Translations under genes and position numbers: made by a program | Part shown: one piece after another, positions 8,785 through 17,386 of the stretch | Layout: each line of letters starts with the position of its first letter | Position numbering within the stretch: the stretch's first letter is position 1 | The notes under the pieces: generated by a model | Told to the model about the DNA's origin: nothing | Databases searched by the model: none | The model's input: the letters and a program-made list of their open reading frames with translations, nothing else | Source: Bog-950 sp044225825 | Lineage (GTDB): Bacteria > Bacteroidota > Bacteroidia > Chitinophagales > LD1 | DNA length: 64,000 nt | Reading direction: 5' to 3' | NCBI GenBank assembly: GCA_044225825.1 | Contig: JBGAIB010000003.1 | Span: forward strand, 533,306-597,305

Positions 8785-9486
8785 ATGCACAAAGTGTTTG
8801 GCTACCTTTTTTTAGCCGATTCGCTCGTGGAGATCTACTCCGAAATTATCGGCAATCCTGTAATAGGCTATGTAACCAAACCGCTGTTAATGGTGCTGCT
8901 GATCCTGTATTACGCTACGGGTTTGCTAACCCCGCCCCACAAAACCCATAAACTGATGATTGCCGCTTTTGTATTCAGCTGGGTGGGCGATGTAACCCTT
9001 ATGCTCGTTAATTTCGAGCCGCTGTTATTCCTGGTAGGTCTGGTGGCTTTCCTCATCACGCATGTACTATATATAGTAGCCTTTACGCATGTTAGCCATA
9101 GCCACCCTTCCGTTTTACCGCGCAGGTTTTGGGTGCTTACACCGTTAGCGCTTTACCTGGTTGTGTTGTTATACATACTTATACCGGGTATCCGGAATAA
9201 TCCCGAAGTGCGCATACAGGGCCTGTTGGTGCCGGTGTTGGTGTATACAAGCGTTATTAGCACCATGGTGGTGTTTGCGGTAAACCGTTACCGCCGTGTT
9301 AACGATGCCAGCTTTGCGCTGGTGTTGGGCGGTGCCCTTTTGTTTATGGTATCCGATTCGCTGATTGCCATTAACCGCTTTGTAAGTCCTTTCGAGGGGG
9401 CCGGTATCTTTATCATGCTGCTCTATATATCGGGTCAGTATCTCATTGCCCGTGGCAGCCTGCAGCAATACATCCATAAAACATAG
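8785..9486 (+). CDS. Lysoplasmalogenase (YhhN family) membrane protein
   Basis: This 233-residue inner-membrane protein has about eight hydrophobic segments. It carries the two YhhN family signatures: FVFSWVGDVTLML in the second quarter and GGALLFMVSDSLIAI in the last third. The conserved acidic residues in these motifs form the putative active site. Characterised members hydrolyse the vinyl-ether bond of lysoplasmalogens; the bacterial substrate is less certain. The ATG at 8785 is followed directly by the first membrane segment. A TATCTTTC element lies at 8760-8767. The downstream alpha/beta hydrolase gene, 111 bases away, could act on related lipids, which is inference. Confidence 0.85.
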   Translation: MHKVFGYLFLADSLVEIYSEIIGNPVIGYVTKPLLMVLLILYYATGLLTPPHKTHKLMIAAFVFSWVGDVTLMLVNFEPLLFLVGLVAFLITHVLYIVAFTHVSHSHPSVLPRRFWVLTPLALYLVVLLYILIPGIRNNPEVRIQGLLVPVLVYTSVISTMVVFAVNRYRRVNDASFALVLGGALLFMVSDSLIAINRFVSPFEGAGIFIMLLYISGQYLIARGSLQQYIHKT

Positions 9487-9597
9487 TCCGAAGGCCTTCC
9501 CGCAAGCGGGCCATAACTTTTCTCCTTTTTTCACGGTACAACATTTTATTATTGCAGGCTGCGCAAGTGCGATTTATGACCCAATAATCATGTTGTT

Positions 9598-10560
9598 ATG
9601 TTCAAAAGCAAAGACAAAACCTTTAACACCCTGCACGAATACTTCGATTATATAGCCGAAACCGTGGGCTTTCCACGCGTGCACGAATACTTTAAAAGCG
9701 ATACCATTATTTCCGATGGGCTGAAGATCCATCTCGATGTATTTGATTACGATAAGCAGGCGCCTACCATTGTATTTATTCCGGGCACAGCCATTTACGG
9801 ACTCTGCTATGGCGAACTGCTCTATCGGTTGGCGCAGGCTGGCTATAACGTCGTAAGTCTCGATCCCCGCGGCCATGGCCAAAGCGAGGGTCTGCGTGGC
9901 GATTATACCATTGAGGAAATAATGACCGATGCCCAACACGCCATCACGTATGCCATCGGGCGTTTCAATAATAAGGTAAGCGTTATGGGCAGTAGCCAGG
10001 GTGGCATTGTGGCTTTTTACTTGGCCGCTAAGGATGAACGCCTCAACAGCGTTATCTGCCAAAACTTTGCCGACCTTACCAGCGAGGATACTCTGCAATT
10101 GGCCCGCCATCCGCGCCTGTTTAAGTATATAAAGGGCATGATGGTTAAATACGGCCATCACCTGCCAAACCTGCAGATTCCGGTTACTTCGTATATTGAT
10201 ATTGAGAAGATACCGGTTAAATATTTTGGTAATGCCAAGGCCTTTATGGATTCCGACCCGCTGTGCTTAAAAACAATTTCGCTGCGTGCGCTGCAGTCGC
10301 TGGCGCATACCGAAATGCCAAAACCGGTGGAAGAAATTAAAGTACCGGTAATGGTATTACAAGGTACGGCTGATAGCATCTTCCCGGTTAGCTATACCCA
10401 AAAAATATACGACCGCATTAACAGCCTCAAAAAATTTGCGCTGTTTCCCGATAAGTCGCATGCCATATTGCATGAGGATATCGATGCAGTAATGCCCGAA
10501 ATTACCGACTGGTTGAAGCAAATTTACCATATGAGCTACCAGCACCAGTTAGGCGCGTAA
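9598..10560 (+). CDS. Alpha/beta hydrolase (serine esterase/lipase-like)
   Basis: This 320-residue cytoplasmic protein has a complete alpha/beta hydrolase triad. The nucleophile is Ser133 in the elbow GSSQGG (131-136), the acid Asp259 in GTADSIFP, and the His288 in DKSHAIL. The oxyanion region is IPGTAIYG near 61-68, and DPRGHGQSEG follows at 89-98, as in monoglyceride lipase-like enzymes. No signal peptide is seen. The substrate cannot be deduced; a lipid ester is plausible given the lysoplasmalogenase neighbour. A TATTATTG element at 9547-9554 is a weak promoter candidate. Confidence 0.85.
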   Translation: MFKSKDKTFNTLHEYFDYIAETVGFPRVHEYFKSDTIISDGLKIHLDVFDYDKQAPTIVFIPGTAIYGLCYGELLYRLAQAGYNVVSLDPRGHGQSEGLRGDYTIEEIMTDAQHAITYAIGRFNNKVSVMGSSQGGIVAFYLAAKDERLNSVICQNFADLTSEDTLQLARHPRLFKYIKGMMVKYGHHLPNLQIPVTSYIDIEKIPVKYFGNAKAFMDSDPLCLKTISLRALQSLAHTEMPKPVEEIKVPVMVLQGTADSIFPVSYTQKIYDRINSLKKFALFPDKSHAILHEDIDAVMPEITDWLKQIYHMSYQHQLGA

Positions 10561-10783
10561 ACCGGTGCTTTTGGTGTTTTCGGCTGTCTTGCAGTTTTCC
10601 GGCCCTATTATCCTTTTTGAAACTGTTATCTGTTTGATACGTAAATACTTGTCTGTTTTCCTGTGTTCAGCGAGCAGGAAGGTGTGCAGAAGGGGTTAAC
10701 CCTGCCTTAATAGAAACTATTGTTGCCCTTAATGCAACGCAATTAATTAAAAGCTAATCATTTAGTATTAGTATATTTCGTTC

Positions 10784-13700
10784 ATGAAAGCACTGTTACT
10801 TACTTTATTGGTGTTTTGCGGATACCTCGCATCAGCCCAGCTGACTGTCGCCTCCCTGGATTCTACCCGCTCCAAATGTTATAACGATGGCTCCATAACC
10901 ATCCAGGGTGCCGGTGGTGTGGGTCCGTATCAATATAAAATCATCAGTGGCCCAGCCTTACCGGGTGTCAGTTATCCCTTATTCCCCGATAATGGTGGTT
11001 CCTTTCTAAGCTTGCACAGCGGCACTTATGTTGTACAGATAACCGATAACGCCGGCAACACCTTAAACGTAACAGTAAGTGTACCGGGTAATTATCAGTT
11101 CCCTACCCAAACAGCGGTAGTCATCGGCGATAGCATTGTTTGTAATGCCAGCCTGGGTAAGCCGCCTTATCAATACACTATTTCAACAGTAGGCACTAAC
11201 GGTCCATTCGCTCCTTATCAAACCTCCAATATCTTCGATAGCCTCTGCAATGGCACCTATTACCTGCGGGTAAGGGATAGCTGCGGCAACTTCTTTACTA
11301 CCCCGGCTATTGTAATCAACCGTCCGCCTATGTCCCTGTCGGGCAGCAGTTGTTTCAGCACGGGCGGTAACGATGTGGTGCAGGTATTTGTGCAGGCCAA
11401 CACGGGTTTTCCTCCGTACACCTATAATTTCAGCAGCGGCAGCACGCACCAAACGAACTCCACAGGCACCTTTACCTTACCGGCTAACAGTACCTGTTTC
11501 GATACCATACGTGTAACCGATATCTGCAACGGCACGCAAAGTTTAGTGGTCGATTGTCACCCTTTATTTAAAACCGGCTGGTGCAGCAATTTCAGCGATA
11601 GCAGCGCCAACTTAACTTTTACAGGTGGCCGTCCTCCATACACGGTTCGCTTATACCGCTGGAACGGCACTCAATGGCAAACCATCGTAACACAGGATTC
11701 TGGTCATTTTGTACACATCCCCTACCTAAGCCTGGGCGATTCAATAGCCGTAGATGTGGTCGACGCCTGCGGCCGTACCATCCCCAAACAAATAGATACC
11801 TACCTCAAAGTAAAACTCATTACCAATTGTCCTTTTGATGGTGAAGTGCGGCTGGATAGCTACAACGGCGCTACCCTGCCTATAACCATACAGTGTTTAA
11901 GCTGTGTACCGCCACGCACAACTACGTACAGCGGTCCTTCCAGCAACCCCATATTTACAGGTATGGATACCGGTTGGTATCACATGTTATATACCGATGC
12001 CTGCGGTGAACATCGCGATACTTTCGAGCATTTCCCTACACCGCAGCCTATACAGGCGGTAATGACTCCTATCTCCTGTAACGATGTAAAGGTTACAGCC
12101 GTTAGCAGTGATGGCGACACCTTAACCGGTGCCTATTTTGTGCTCTCGCGTTATAATGCCAACACCCAGCAATACGATAGCATAGCCTGGAACACCACCG
12201 GCATATTCTCCGACCTGCCCAACGGCCAGTACGAAGTACGTGCTGTGTATACCGATTGTAAGGATGGCAAGGTAAATTTCGGTATTCCGATAATGCCTGC
12301 CGGTTGTATGCTGCCTTATATGGATGCAGCCTGCCAGGTACGCTTAAAGGTGCGCATGTATTCCAGCAACATCAACGATCTTGCTGAGAAGTTTACCCTG
12401 CAGGCGCAGAACGGTACGCAGTATATCGAGAACCCTCCCGGCGCAGGTAACGGTGCTAACTTCCTGGTACCTCCTGGCAGCTATACCCTTATCTCCGATA
12501 GTGGATGCTCCGTGCCGCGCAACTATAACTATACGTTTAGTATGACGGAGGTAGACAGCACCAATTGCAGTAACCTGGCCTCTATTCGTGTAACGCCAAA
12601 CACACAGGCAACCGGACTTTGCGGCTCCTACAAACAGGTGTATAGCTTTACCGGTGGCACCGGTATTTTATACGACACCGTGGCATATGGCAGTTCCGTT
12701 TATCATTACGATCTGCAGCCCGATACGTATGTGGTACGCACATTCCTCGAAAAAATAGTATTCAATCCCAATACCAACAGTTTCGATACCACCGGCGATT
12801 TCTCCTGTGCCCTGGATAGTATGGTAATTATTATCAAGGAACACACCCAGCCTGTGCTCTCTACGCAAAACGTAACGGTATGCGGGGCTTCAGGCATCAC
12901 CAACATACCGTTTACCATTAGCGGCGGTTTACCTCCTTACGATGTAAACATTGTGGGCTTCTCTAACATCACGGTTAACCAGCCTTTCGGCTCTTTGCCT
13001 AACATGCCCGTAGGCAGCAACTACACCATGATCGTAAGCGATGTGTGCGGTATTAGTACCAGCAAAAGCGTAAGCGTAATTGATAGTTGTATCGATTGCA
13101 TTATTGTGCAGGCCGATTTCGCCACCACCGATACGCTTACCTGTGTAGGCAACACCATTCACTTTACTAATACCTATACCAACGGCGTTACTTATTTCTG
13201 GACCGATAATGGCAAATTATTTGGCACTACGGCTAACGATAGCTTGTTTATTGATACAGGCGGGTTACACAAAATAACATGCACGGTGCGCTACTTTAAT
13301 TGTGTAGATAGTTTCAGCTATACCTTTAATGCCGGCGGTTCAGGAGCCTTTTCGCTGGGGCCCGATTTATTGTTGTGCGATAACTTTGTAAAAGTGTTAA
13401 GCACCGCGCCCTTGGTGGTAAACTGGAGCACCGGTGTTACCGATACCGCAATTACAGTTACCACACCCGGTAAATACTGGGCCAGCACCACAGGTAGCTG
13501 CGGCCTGTTTGCCGATACCGTATTTATCGACCGCAACTTTACCCCGCTTATTAACCTGGGCGCCGATACCAGCCTGTGCGTAGGCGATAGTGTGGTGCTG
13601 CGCGCTACTTCGCCGGCTGCTGCTTCTTATATCTGGAGTACCGGTGCCACTACCGATACACTGGTAGTTAGCACAACGGGCACCTATTCCGTTTCGGCCG

Positions 13701-14242
13701 ATAATGGCGGCTGTGTGGGTTCCGATAGCATTCGGGTACAAATACTGACCTTTGGCGGCAACCTGTTACCTCCGGACACTACCCTATGCGATGGCGATAA
13801 TTTTGTGTTGATACCCGCCTATGGCAATAACCCGGTTTGGCAGGATGGCAGTCAGCAGGCACAATACACCGTTAATACCGGCGGCACCTTTGGCGTTACG
13901 GTTAGCACCCCATGCGGCGTGTTCTCCGATTCGCTGGTGGTTACCCTCGACGACTGTTACTGCCGTATGGTAGTGCCCAACGTATTTACACCAAATGCCG
14001 ACGGACATAACGACCGCTTTTTGCCGGTTTACCAATGTCCGCCGATTACAAACTTTACCATGCGCATTTATAACCGCTGGGGCGAAAAGGTGTTTGAAAC
14101 CACCGATTACAGCGCAGGTTGGGATGGTAACTTTAAGGGAACCGCGCAACCGGGCGGCACTTTCGTGTATTACATAGGATATTCCGATCCTTATACAGGC
14201 AACAAACACGGCCTGCAGGGCTCAGTTACCCTGCTCAGGTAG
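10784..14242 (+). CDS. Giant secreted protein with Ig-like repeats and T9SS type B sorting domain
   Basis: This 1152-residue protein starts with a signal peptide (MKALLLTLLVFCGYLASAQ). The body is a run of beta-sandwich-like repeats, some SprB-like (GGVGPYQYKI, GGRPPYTVRLY, GGLPPYDVNIV), others with the pattern GADTSLCVGDSVVLRA...YIWSTGATTDTLVVSTTGTYSV. The final 90 residues are the gliding-motility-associated C-terminal domain (VFTPNADGHNDRF, IYNRWGEKVFE, GSVTLLR). It should be exported by the type IX system and attached to the surface. No enzymatic domain is seen, so an adhesin or matrix role is likely. About 220 noncoding bases precede it, with a TATATTTC element right before the ATG. Confidence 0.9.
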   Translation: MKALLLTLLVFCGYLASAQLTVASLDSTRSKCYNDGSITIQGAGGVGPYQYKIISGPALPGVSYPLFPDNGGSFLSLHSGTYVVQITDNAGNTLNVTVSVPGNYQFPTQTAVVIGDSIVCNASLGKPPYQYTISTVGTNGPFAPYQTSNIFDSLCNGTYYLRVRDSCGNFFTTPAIVINRPPMSLSGSSCFSTGGNDVVQVFVQANTGFPPYTYNFSSGSTHQTNSTGTFTLPANSTCFDTIRVTDICNGTQSLVVDCHPLFKTGWCSNFSDSSANLTFTGGRPPYTVRLYRWNGTQWQTIVTQDSGHFVHIPYLSLGDSIAVDVVDACGRTIPKQIDTYLKVKLITNCPFDGEVRLDSYNGATLPITIQCLSCVPPRTTTYSGPSSNPIFTGMDTGWYHMLYTDACGEHRDTFEHFPTPQPIQAVMTPISCNDVKVTAVSSDGDTLTGAYFVLSRYNANTQQYDSIAWNTTGIFSDLPNGQYEVRAVYTDCKDGKVNFGIPIMPAGCMLPYMDAACQVRLKVRMYSSNINDLAEKFTLQAQNGTQYIENPPGAGNGANFLVPPGSYTLISDSGCSVPRNYNYTFSMTEVDSTNCSNLASIRVTPNTQATGLCGSYKQVYSFTGGTGILYDTVAYGSSVYHYDLQPDTYVVRTFLEKIVFNPNTNSFDTTGDFSCALDSMVIIIKEHTQPVLSTQNVTVCGASGITNIPFTISGGLPPYDVNIVGFSNITVNQPFGSLPNMPVGSNYTMIVSDVCGISTSKSVSVIDSCIDCIIVQADFATTDTLTCVGNTIHFTNTYTNGVTYFWTDNGKLFGTTANDSLFIDTGGLHKITCTVRYFNCVDSFSYTFNAGGSGAFSLGPDLLLCDNFVKVLSTAPLVVNWSTGVTDTAITVTTPGKYWASTTGSCGLFADTVFIDRNFTPLINLGADTSLCVGDSVVLRATSPAAASYIWSTGATTDTLVVSTTGTYSVSADNGGCVGSDSIRVQILTFGGNLLPPDTTLCDGDNFVLIPAYGNNPVWQDGSQQAQYTVNTGGTFGVTVSTPCGVFSDSLVVTLDDCYCRMVVPNVFTPNADGHNDRFLPVYQCPPITNFTMRIYNRWGEKVFETTDYSAGWDGNFKGTAQPGGTFVYYIGYSDPYTGNKHGLQGSVTLLR

Positions 14243-14386
14243 GCATTTTCTGTCAATAATGCCGAAAGCCACAGGAGGGCACAATATTTGACCTGCTGTT
14301 ACGTCTTTTCAGGCGTAACAAAGGATGTTAGTTAAATAAGGGCAAAAGGCAAACCCGGGCACATGTTCATACGTTATAACACTTTG

Positions 14387-14419
14387 TTTGCGTCTGTTAA
14401 CGGGAAAAGTTTATTTTCG
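14387..14419 (+). promoter_or_regulatory. Promoter of the primary sigma factor gene
   Basis: TTTG at 14387-14390 and TATTTTCG at 14412-14419 are separated by 21 bases. This matches the Bacteroidota -33/-7 arrangement with one change (TTCG for TTTG). The predicted leader to the ATG at 14473 is about 47 bases. Confidence 0.6.
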
Positions 14420-14472
14420 CCCTTCGCTTAAAGACAGACCTTAGGCACTTTGTACATAAACCAGAAGGCTAC

Positions 14473-15342
14473 ATGAGGCAGCTAAAGATTTCAAAATCAA
14501 TCACTAACCGCGAAAGCCAGTCCATTGAAAAATACTTGCAGGAGATTGGAAAGGAAGACCTTTTAACCCCTGAAGAAGAAGTGGAATTGGCCCGTCGTAT
14601 TCGCCAGGGCGACCAAACCGCATTGGAAAAGTTGACCCGCGCTAACCTGCGTTTCGTGGTTTCGGTGGCTAAACAATACCAAAACAACTCGCTTTCATTA
14701 AACGACCTTATCAACGAGGGTAACCTGGGCCTGGTAAAAGCCGCTCAGAAATTTGATGAAACGCGTGGTTTTAAATTCATTTCTTACGCTGTATGGTGGA
14801 TCCGTCAAAGCATTATTCAGGCTTTGGCTGAGCACAGCCGTATGGTGCGCCTGCCTTTGAACAAAGTAGGCTCGTTGACTAAAATCAACAAAGTTTTCAG
14901 CGAACTGGAACAAAAATATCAGCGCGAACCTACCCCTGAGGAGGTGGCACTGGTAATGGGTATTACCGTAGAGGAAGTGGAAGCTACCCTCGGTATTTCT
15001 GCCCGCCACGTTAGTATGGATGCGCCTTTCACCGATGGTGAATCGAACTCCCTGATTGACGTGTTGCAGAACGAGAACGCTGAAATGGCTGATAAAAAGC
15101 TCGATTACTTCGATTCATTGAAAGAAGAAACGGAAAGAACACTTTCCAGCCTTACCGACCGTGAGCGCGAAGTTATCAAGTTGTTCTTCGGTATTGGTGT
15201 GGAACACCCAATGACCCTGGAAGACATCGGCGAACAACTGGGTATCACCCGCGAACGTATCCGTCAGATCAAAGACAAAGCGATCACCAAACTGCGCTCA
15301 CAATCCCGCAGTAAATCGCTGAAAGCATACTTAGGCCAGTAA
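14473..15342 (+). CDS. rpoD: RNA polymerase primary sigma factor RpoD/SigA
   Basis: This 289-residue protein is the short form typical of Bacteroidota, lacking region 1.1. Region 1.2 is at the start (ITNRESQSIEKYLQEIG). Region 2 includes LRFVVSVAKQYQ, LIDEGN-type LINEGNLGLVKAAQKFD and FKFISYAVWWIRQSI (about 60-120). Region 3 follows, and region 4 ends with the helix-turn-helix TLEDIGEQLGITRERIRQIK. It directs core polymerase to the TTTG/TAnnTTTG promoters seen across the window. The gene has its own promoter and a strong terminator, so it appears monocistronic. The ATG at 14473 gives the usual MRQLKIS start. Confidence 0.97.
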   Translation: MRQLKISKSITNRESQSIEKYLQEIGKEDLLTPEEEVELARRIRQGDQTALEKLTRANLRFVVSVAKQYQNNSLSLNDLINEGNLGLVKAAQKFDETRGFKFISYAVWWIRQSIIQALAEHSRMVRLPLNKVGSLTKINKVFSELEQKYQREPTPEEVALVMGITVEEVEATLGISARHVSMDAPFTDGESNSLIDVLQNENAEMADKKLDYFDSLKEETERTLSSLTDREREVIKLFFGIGVEHPMTLEDIGEQLGITRERIRQIKDKAITKLRSQSRSKSLKAYLGQ

Positions 15343-15362
15343 TCAAAACCGGCTACTCACAC

Positions 15363-15394
15363 AAAAAGGGAATCCAACAAGGTTCCCTTTTTTT
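15363..15394 (+). terminator. Rho-independent terminator of rpoD
   Basis: The arms AAAAAGGGAA and TTCCCTTTTT (15363-15372 and 15383-15392) form a 10-base stem followed by more T residues. It lies 20 bases after the rpoD stop. Confidence 0.85.
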
Positions 15395-15452
15395 ATGCTT
15401 AGGGTTTGTCATCCTGAACGTAGCGCAGCGCTTCTTTTGTTTGCTCCTGACT

Positions 15453-15772
15453 TGTCATGCTGAACGAAGCGCAGCGAAGTGAAGCATCCCCTGCCCACCA
15501 AGCGCCGGTAAAAACGAACCCTGTATTTATCCCCGCAGCAGTCTCCCTTGCGCAGCATGGGGACTCTGCGGCAAACAAAGCACCGGTAAAGACGAACCCA
15601 ATCGACGTGTCATGCTGAACGAAGCACAGCGCAGTGAAGCTTGTCTCGCCATAGGCGGAAATCCCCTGCCCACCAAGCACTGGTAAAGACACACCCTGTA
15701 TTTACCCCCGCAGTAGTCTCCCTTGCGCAGCATGGGGACTCTGCGGTAAACAAAGCACCGGTTAACCCAACC
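15453..15772. repeat. Degenerate tandem duplication of a 135-165 base intergenic repeat
   Basis: Two direct copies start with TGTCATGCTGAACGAAGC at 15453 and 15608. Each continues through CCCCTGCCCACCAAGC, CCCTGTATTTA, CTCCCTTGCGCAGCATGGGG and ends at AAAGCACCGGT (about 15587 and 15772). The second copy carries an extra 20 or so bases after the first module. A shorter partial copy of the head (GTCATCCTGAACGTAGCGCAGCG) sits at 15407-15430. Each copy has a small internal CGCAG/CTGCG inverted repeat. Similar GTCATnCTGAACGAAGCGnAGCG elements are common between genes in Bacteroidota. Short reading frames through it have Cys- and Ser-rich nonsense products. Confidence 0.75.
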
Positions 15773-16018
15773 TCAACTACATGGACAAACAATCCAAGCT
15801 ATTTTGTTAAATAATAGTATTAATATTAGAAACTTTTAATCCTATATACTATCTTTACACCAGCCTACGTTCTTTGACAACCTGATAAACACTAAAGCCC
15901 TACTGCTAAATGGTGGGCAACAGCATTACCCCGGTTTAAGCGCATCGCGAACTAAACAACCGCAGGTAAGGCACTGGGAAAACTACGCCCATTCGCCACA
16001 CACTTTAAAATTTTGCGA

Positions 16019-16176
16019 ATTTGTGCACTGCAAAATCACTTGCACAAATGTGCACAAATCGCGGGCAGCTAAAATTCTAAACCCACTGTTTTTTCTTCAT
16101 TTAACAGAAAAAACACTCATATGAAAATTTCTCTAACTTGTGCACAAGCAAAAACCTGCACAAGCATGCACAAGTA
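16019..16176. repeat. Cluster of TGCACAA direct and inverted repeats, 10-base spacing
   Basis: TGCACAA occurs at 16041, 16051, 16141, 16157 and 16167. The pairs 16041/16051 and 16157/16167 are exactly 10 bases apart. An inverted copy ATTTGTGCA is at 16019-16027 and a perfect palindrome CTTGTGCACAAG at 16137-16148. No gene is present. One-turn spacing is what a protein binding the same face of the helix would need, but no binding protein is known here. Confidence 0.7.
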
Positions 16177-16228
16177 GTGTTGAAACCCCCAGACATCTCT
16201 TAAACCGTAACCTTGGATTTCGAGCCTA

Positions 16229-16613
16229 CTTGTCTGATTTCTGATCTCTGTTTTCTGCTCTCTATTTTCAAAACAATGTAAAGCAGTGTAAAGTTTTAAT
16301 CAGAGCATGCTACAAAAAGTGTAAAGGAGTGTAAAGTTCAACGCCCGCTGCACGGTTTCGTCTGCTTTCTGATCTCTGATTTCTGCCTTCTGCTTTAAAA
16401 AAAGTGTAAAGAAGTGTAAAGTTGTCCGATAATCAGGTTAATCCGTGTCCGTTGTGTGCAGAGGAATTGTGCTCTCCTCTCTGGCGCAGAGCCATTGCGC
16501 AGCACAAGCAGAGAGGGGTTGTGGGTGAGTAAAATCTGTAAAGGAGTGTAAAGTTTCAGAACTGCACGGGCCGTCCTATCTGATTTCTGATCTCTGCTTT
16601 CTGCTCTCTAAAT
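16229..16613. repeat. Composite repeat: TCTGATTTCTGATCTCTG tracts alternating with paired TGTAAAG heptamers
   Basis: Four pairs of TGTAAAG are present at 16277/16287, 16320/16330, 16405/16415 and 16537/16547, each exactly 10 bases apart. Between them are three pyrimidine-rich tracts built from TTTCTGATCTCTG and TTCTGCTCTCT units (about 16230-16269, 16361-16395 and 16579-16613). A long inverted repeat CCTCTCTG/CAGAGAGG (16476-16483 and 16509-16516) lies inside. No credible reading frame crosses the region. It continues the TGCACAA cluster and together with 15453-15772 fills the whole rpoD to GNAT interval. Function is unknown. Confidence 0.75.
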
Positions 16614-16700
16614 CAGTACTGAAATGTATTCGGCTGTTCAACTTTAAACCCGAAACTTCAAATTTTAAACTACCAAAAACTGTAGACCGGAAACCGTAAA

Positions 16701-17351
16701 CTAAGTAACTACCTCTACCTCCATACTCAGCAGTGCATCGGCACGCGTAAGGGCAAGGCGCTGTTGCACCCATTTATCAATAGCTTGCGAAAGGTCCAGT
16801 TCAATCCGCGTCTTATTCCCTTTTAAATGGATCGAAGCATTACGCAGCATTTTGGTCTCTAACAAATAAACCTCCTTCTGCAACATATACTCATAACCCA
16901 ACCCAAGCTCAATCTTTTTAGTGCGGGCAAAACCTAAACAAGTATTGTACTTATGCGCTACCGGATTATCGCCCTTCACCTTAGCATACACCACCTGCAG
17001 ATTAAACAGCAGAAAGAAAACATCCAGCATTGCCAACGAGGCGCTCACCGGCACATCGCTGCCCAGGTAAGCATCGTTATAAATAAACAAACCGGTGTAA
17101 GCGGTGCGTTCCTCCCAGTCTATACTGGAGATATTAATAAGCCCAACCGTTTCGCCATGGTATTCAATCAGGAAGAAAAAGTTCTGCTCATTGTCGATAG
17201 AGGTAAACCACTCCTGTTGCATGGCCGGGGTAATTTCGCCCTTGTAAAACATAAAGCGCGAAATCTTGCTGTCGTTACGCCATTGGCGCACCAGCTCGGC
17301 ATCTTGTGCACGCAGGCGTTGAAGGGTAAGTCCGTAACGGGTAATCCTCAT
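16701..17351 (-). CDS. GNAT family N-acetyltransferase, probably acting on a nucleotide or lipid-linked amino sugar
   Basis: This 216-residue protein has a GNAT domain over about residues 1-150. It begins LTLQRLRAQDAELVRQWRND, as in RimJ/RimL- and PseH-like enzymes, and includes FLIEYHGETVGLINI and a helix with NPVAHKYNTCLGF that would complete the acetyl-CoA site. The last 50 residues are not recognised. It is the last gene of a four-gene minus-strand cassette (ACP, KAS III, GT2, GNAT), 35 bases after the glycosyltransferase. In that context it most likely N-acylates an amino sugar; this is inference. Confidence 0.8.
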   Translation of the reverse strand: MRITRYGLTLQRLRAQDAELVRQWRNDSKISRFMFYKGEITPAMQQEWFTSIDNEQNFFFLIEYHGETVGLINISSIDWEERTAYTGLFIYNDAYLGSDVPVSASLAMLDVFFLLFNLQVVYAKVKGDNPVAHKYNTCLGFARTKKIELGLGYEYMLQKEVYLLETKMLRNASIHLKGNKTRIELDLSQAIDKWVQQRLALTRADALLSMEVEVVT

Positions 17352-17386
17352 ACTGGGGCTTTAACAGCGCACCAAGTTTACGGTAT

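Noticed and set aside
14298..14319. GTTACG/CGTAAC hairpin after the type B adhesin gene as a terminator
   Set aside because: The stem is only six bases and no T tract follows.
15399..15792. Three short minus-strand frames with products such as SLRCASFSMT
   Set aside because: They run through the duplicated intergenic repeat and their products are the translation of that repeat, with no start context or domain.
16229..16613. Possible CRISPR array
   Set aside because: The repeats are 7-base pairs and pyrimidine-rich tracts with irregular spacing; there are no 25-40 base repeats with uniform spacers and no cas genes.
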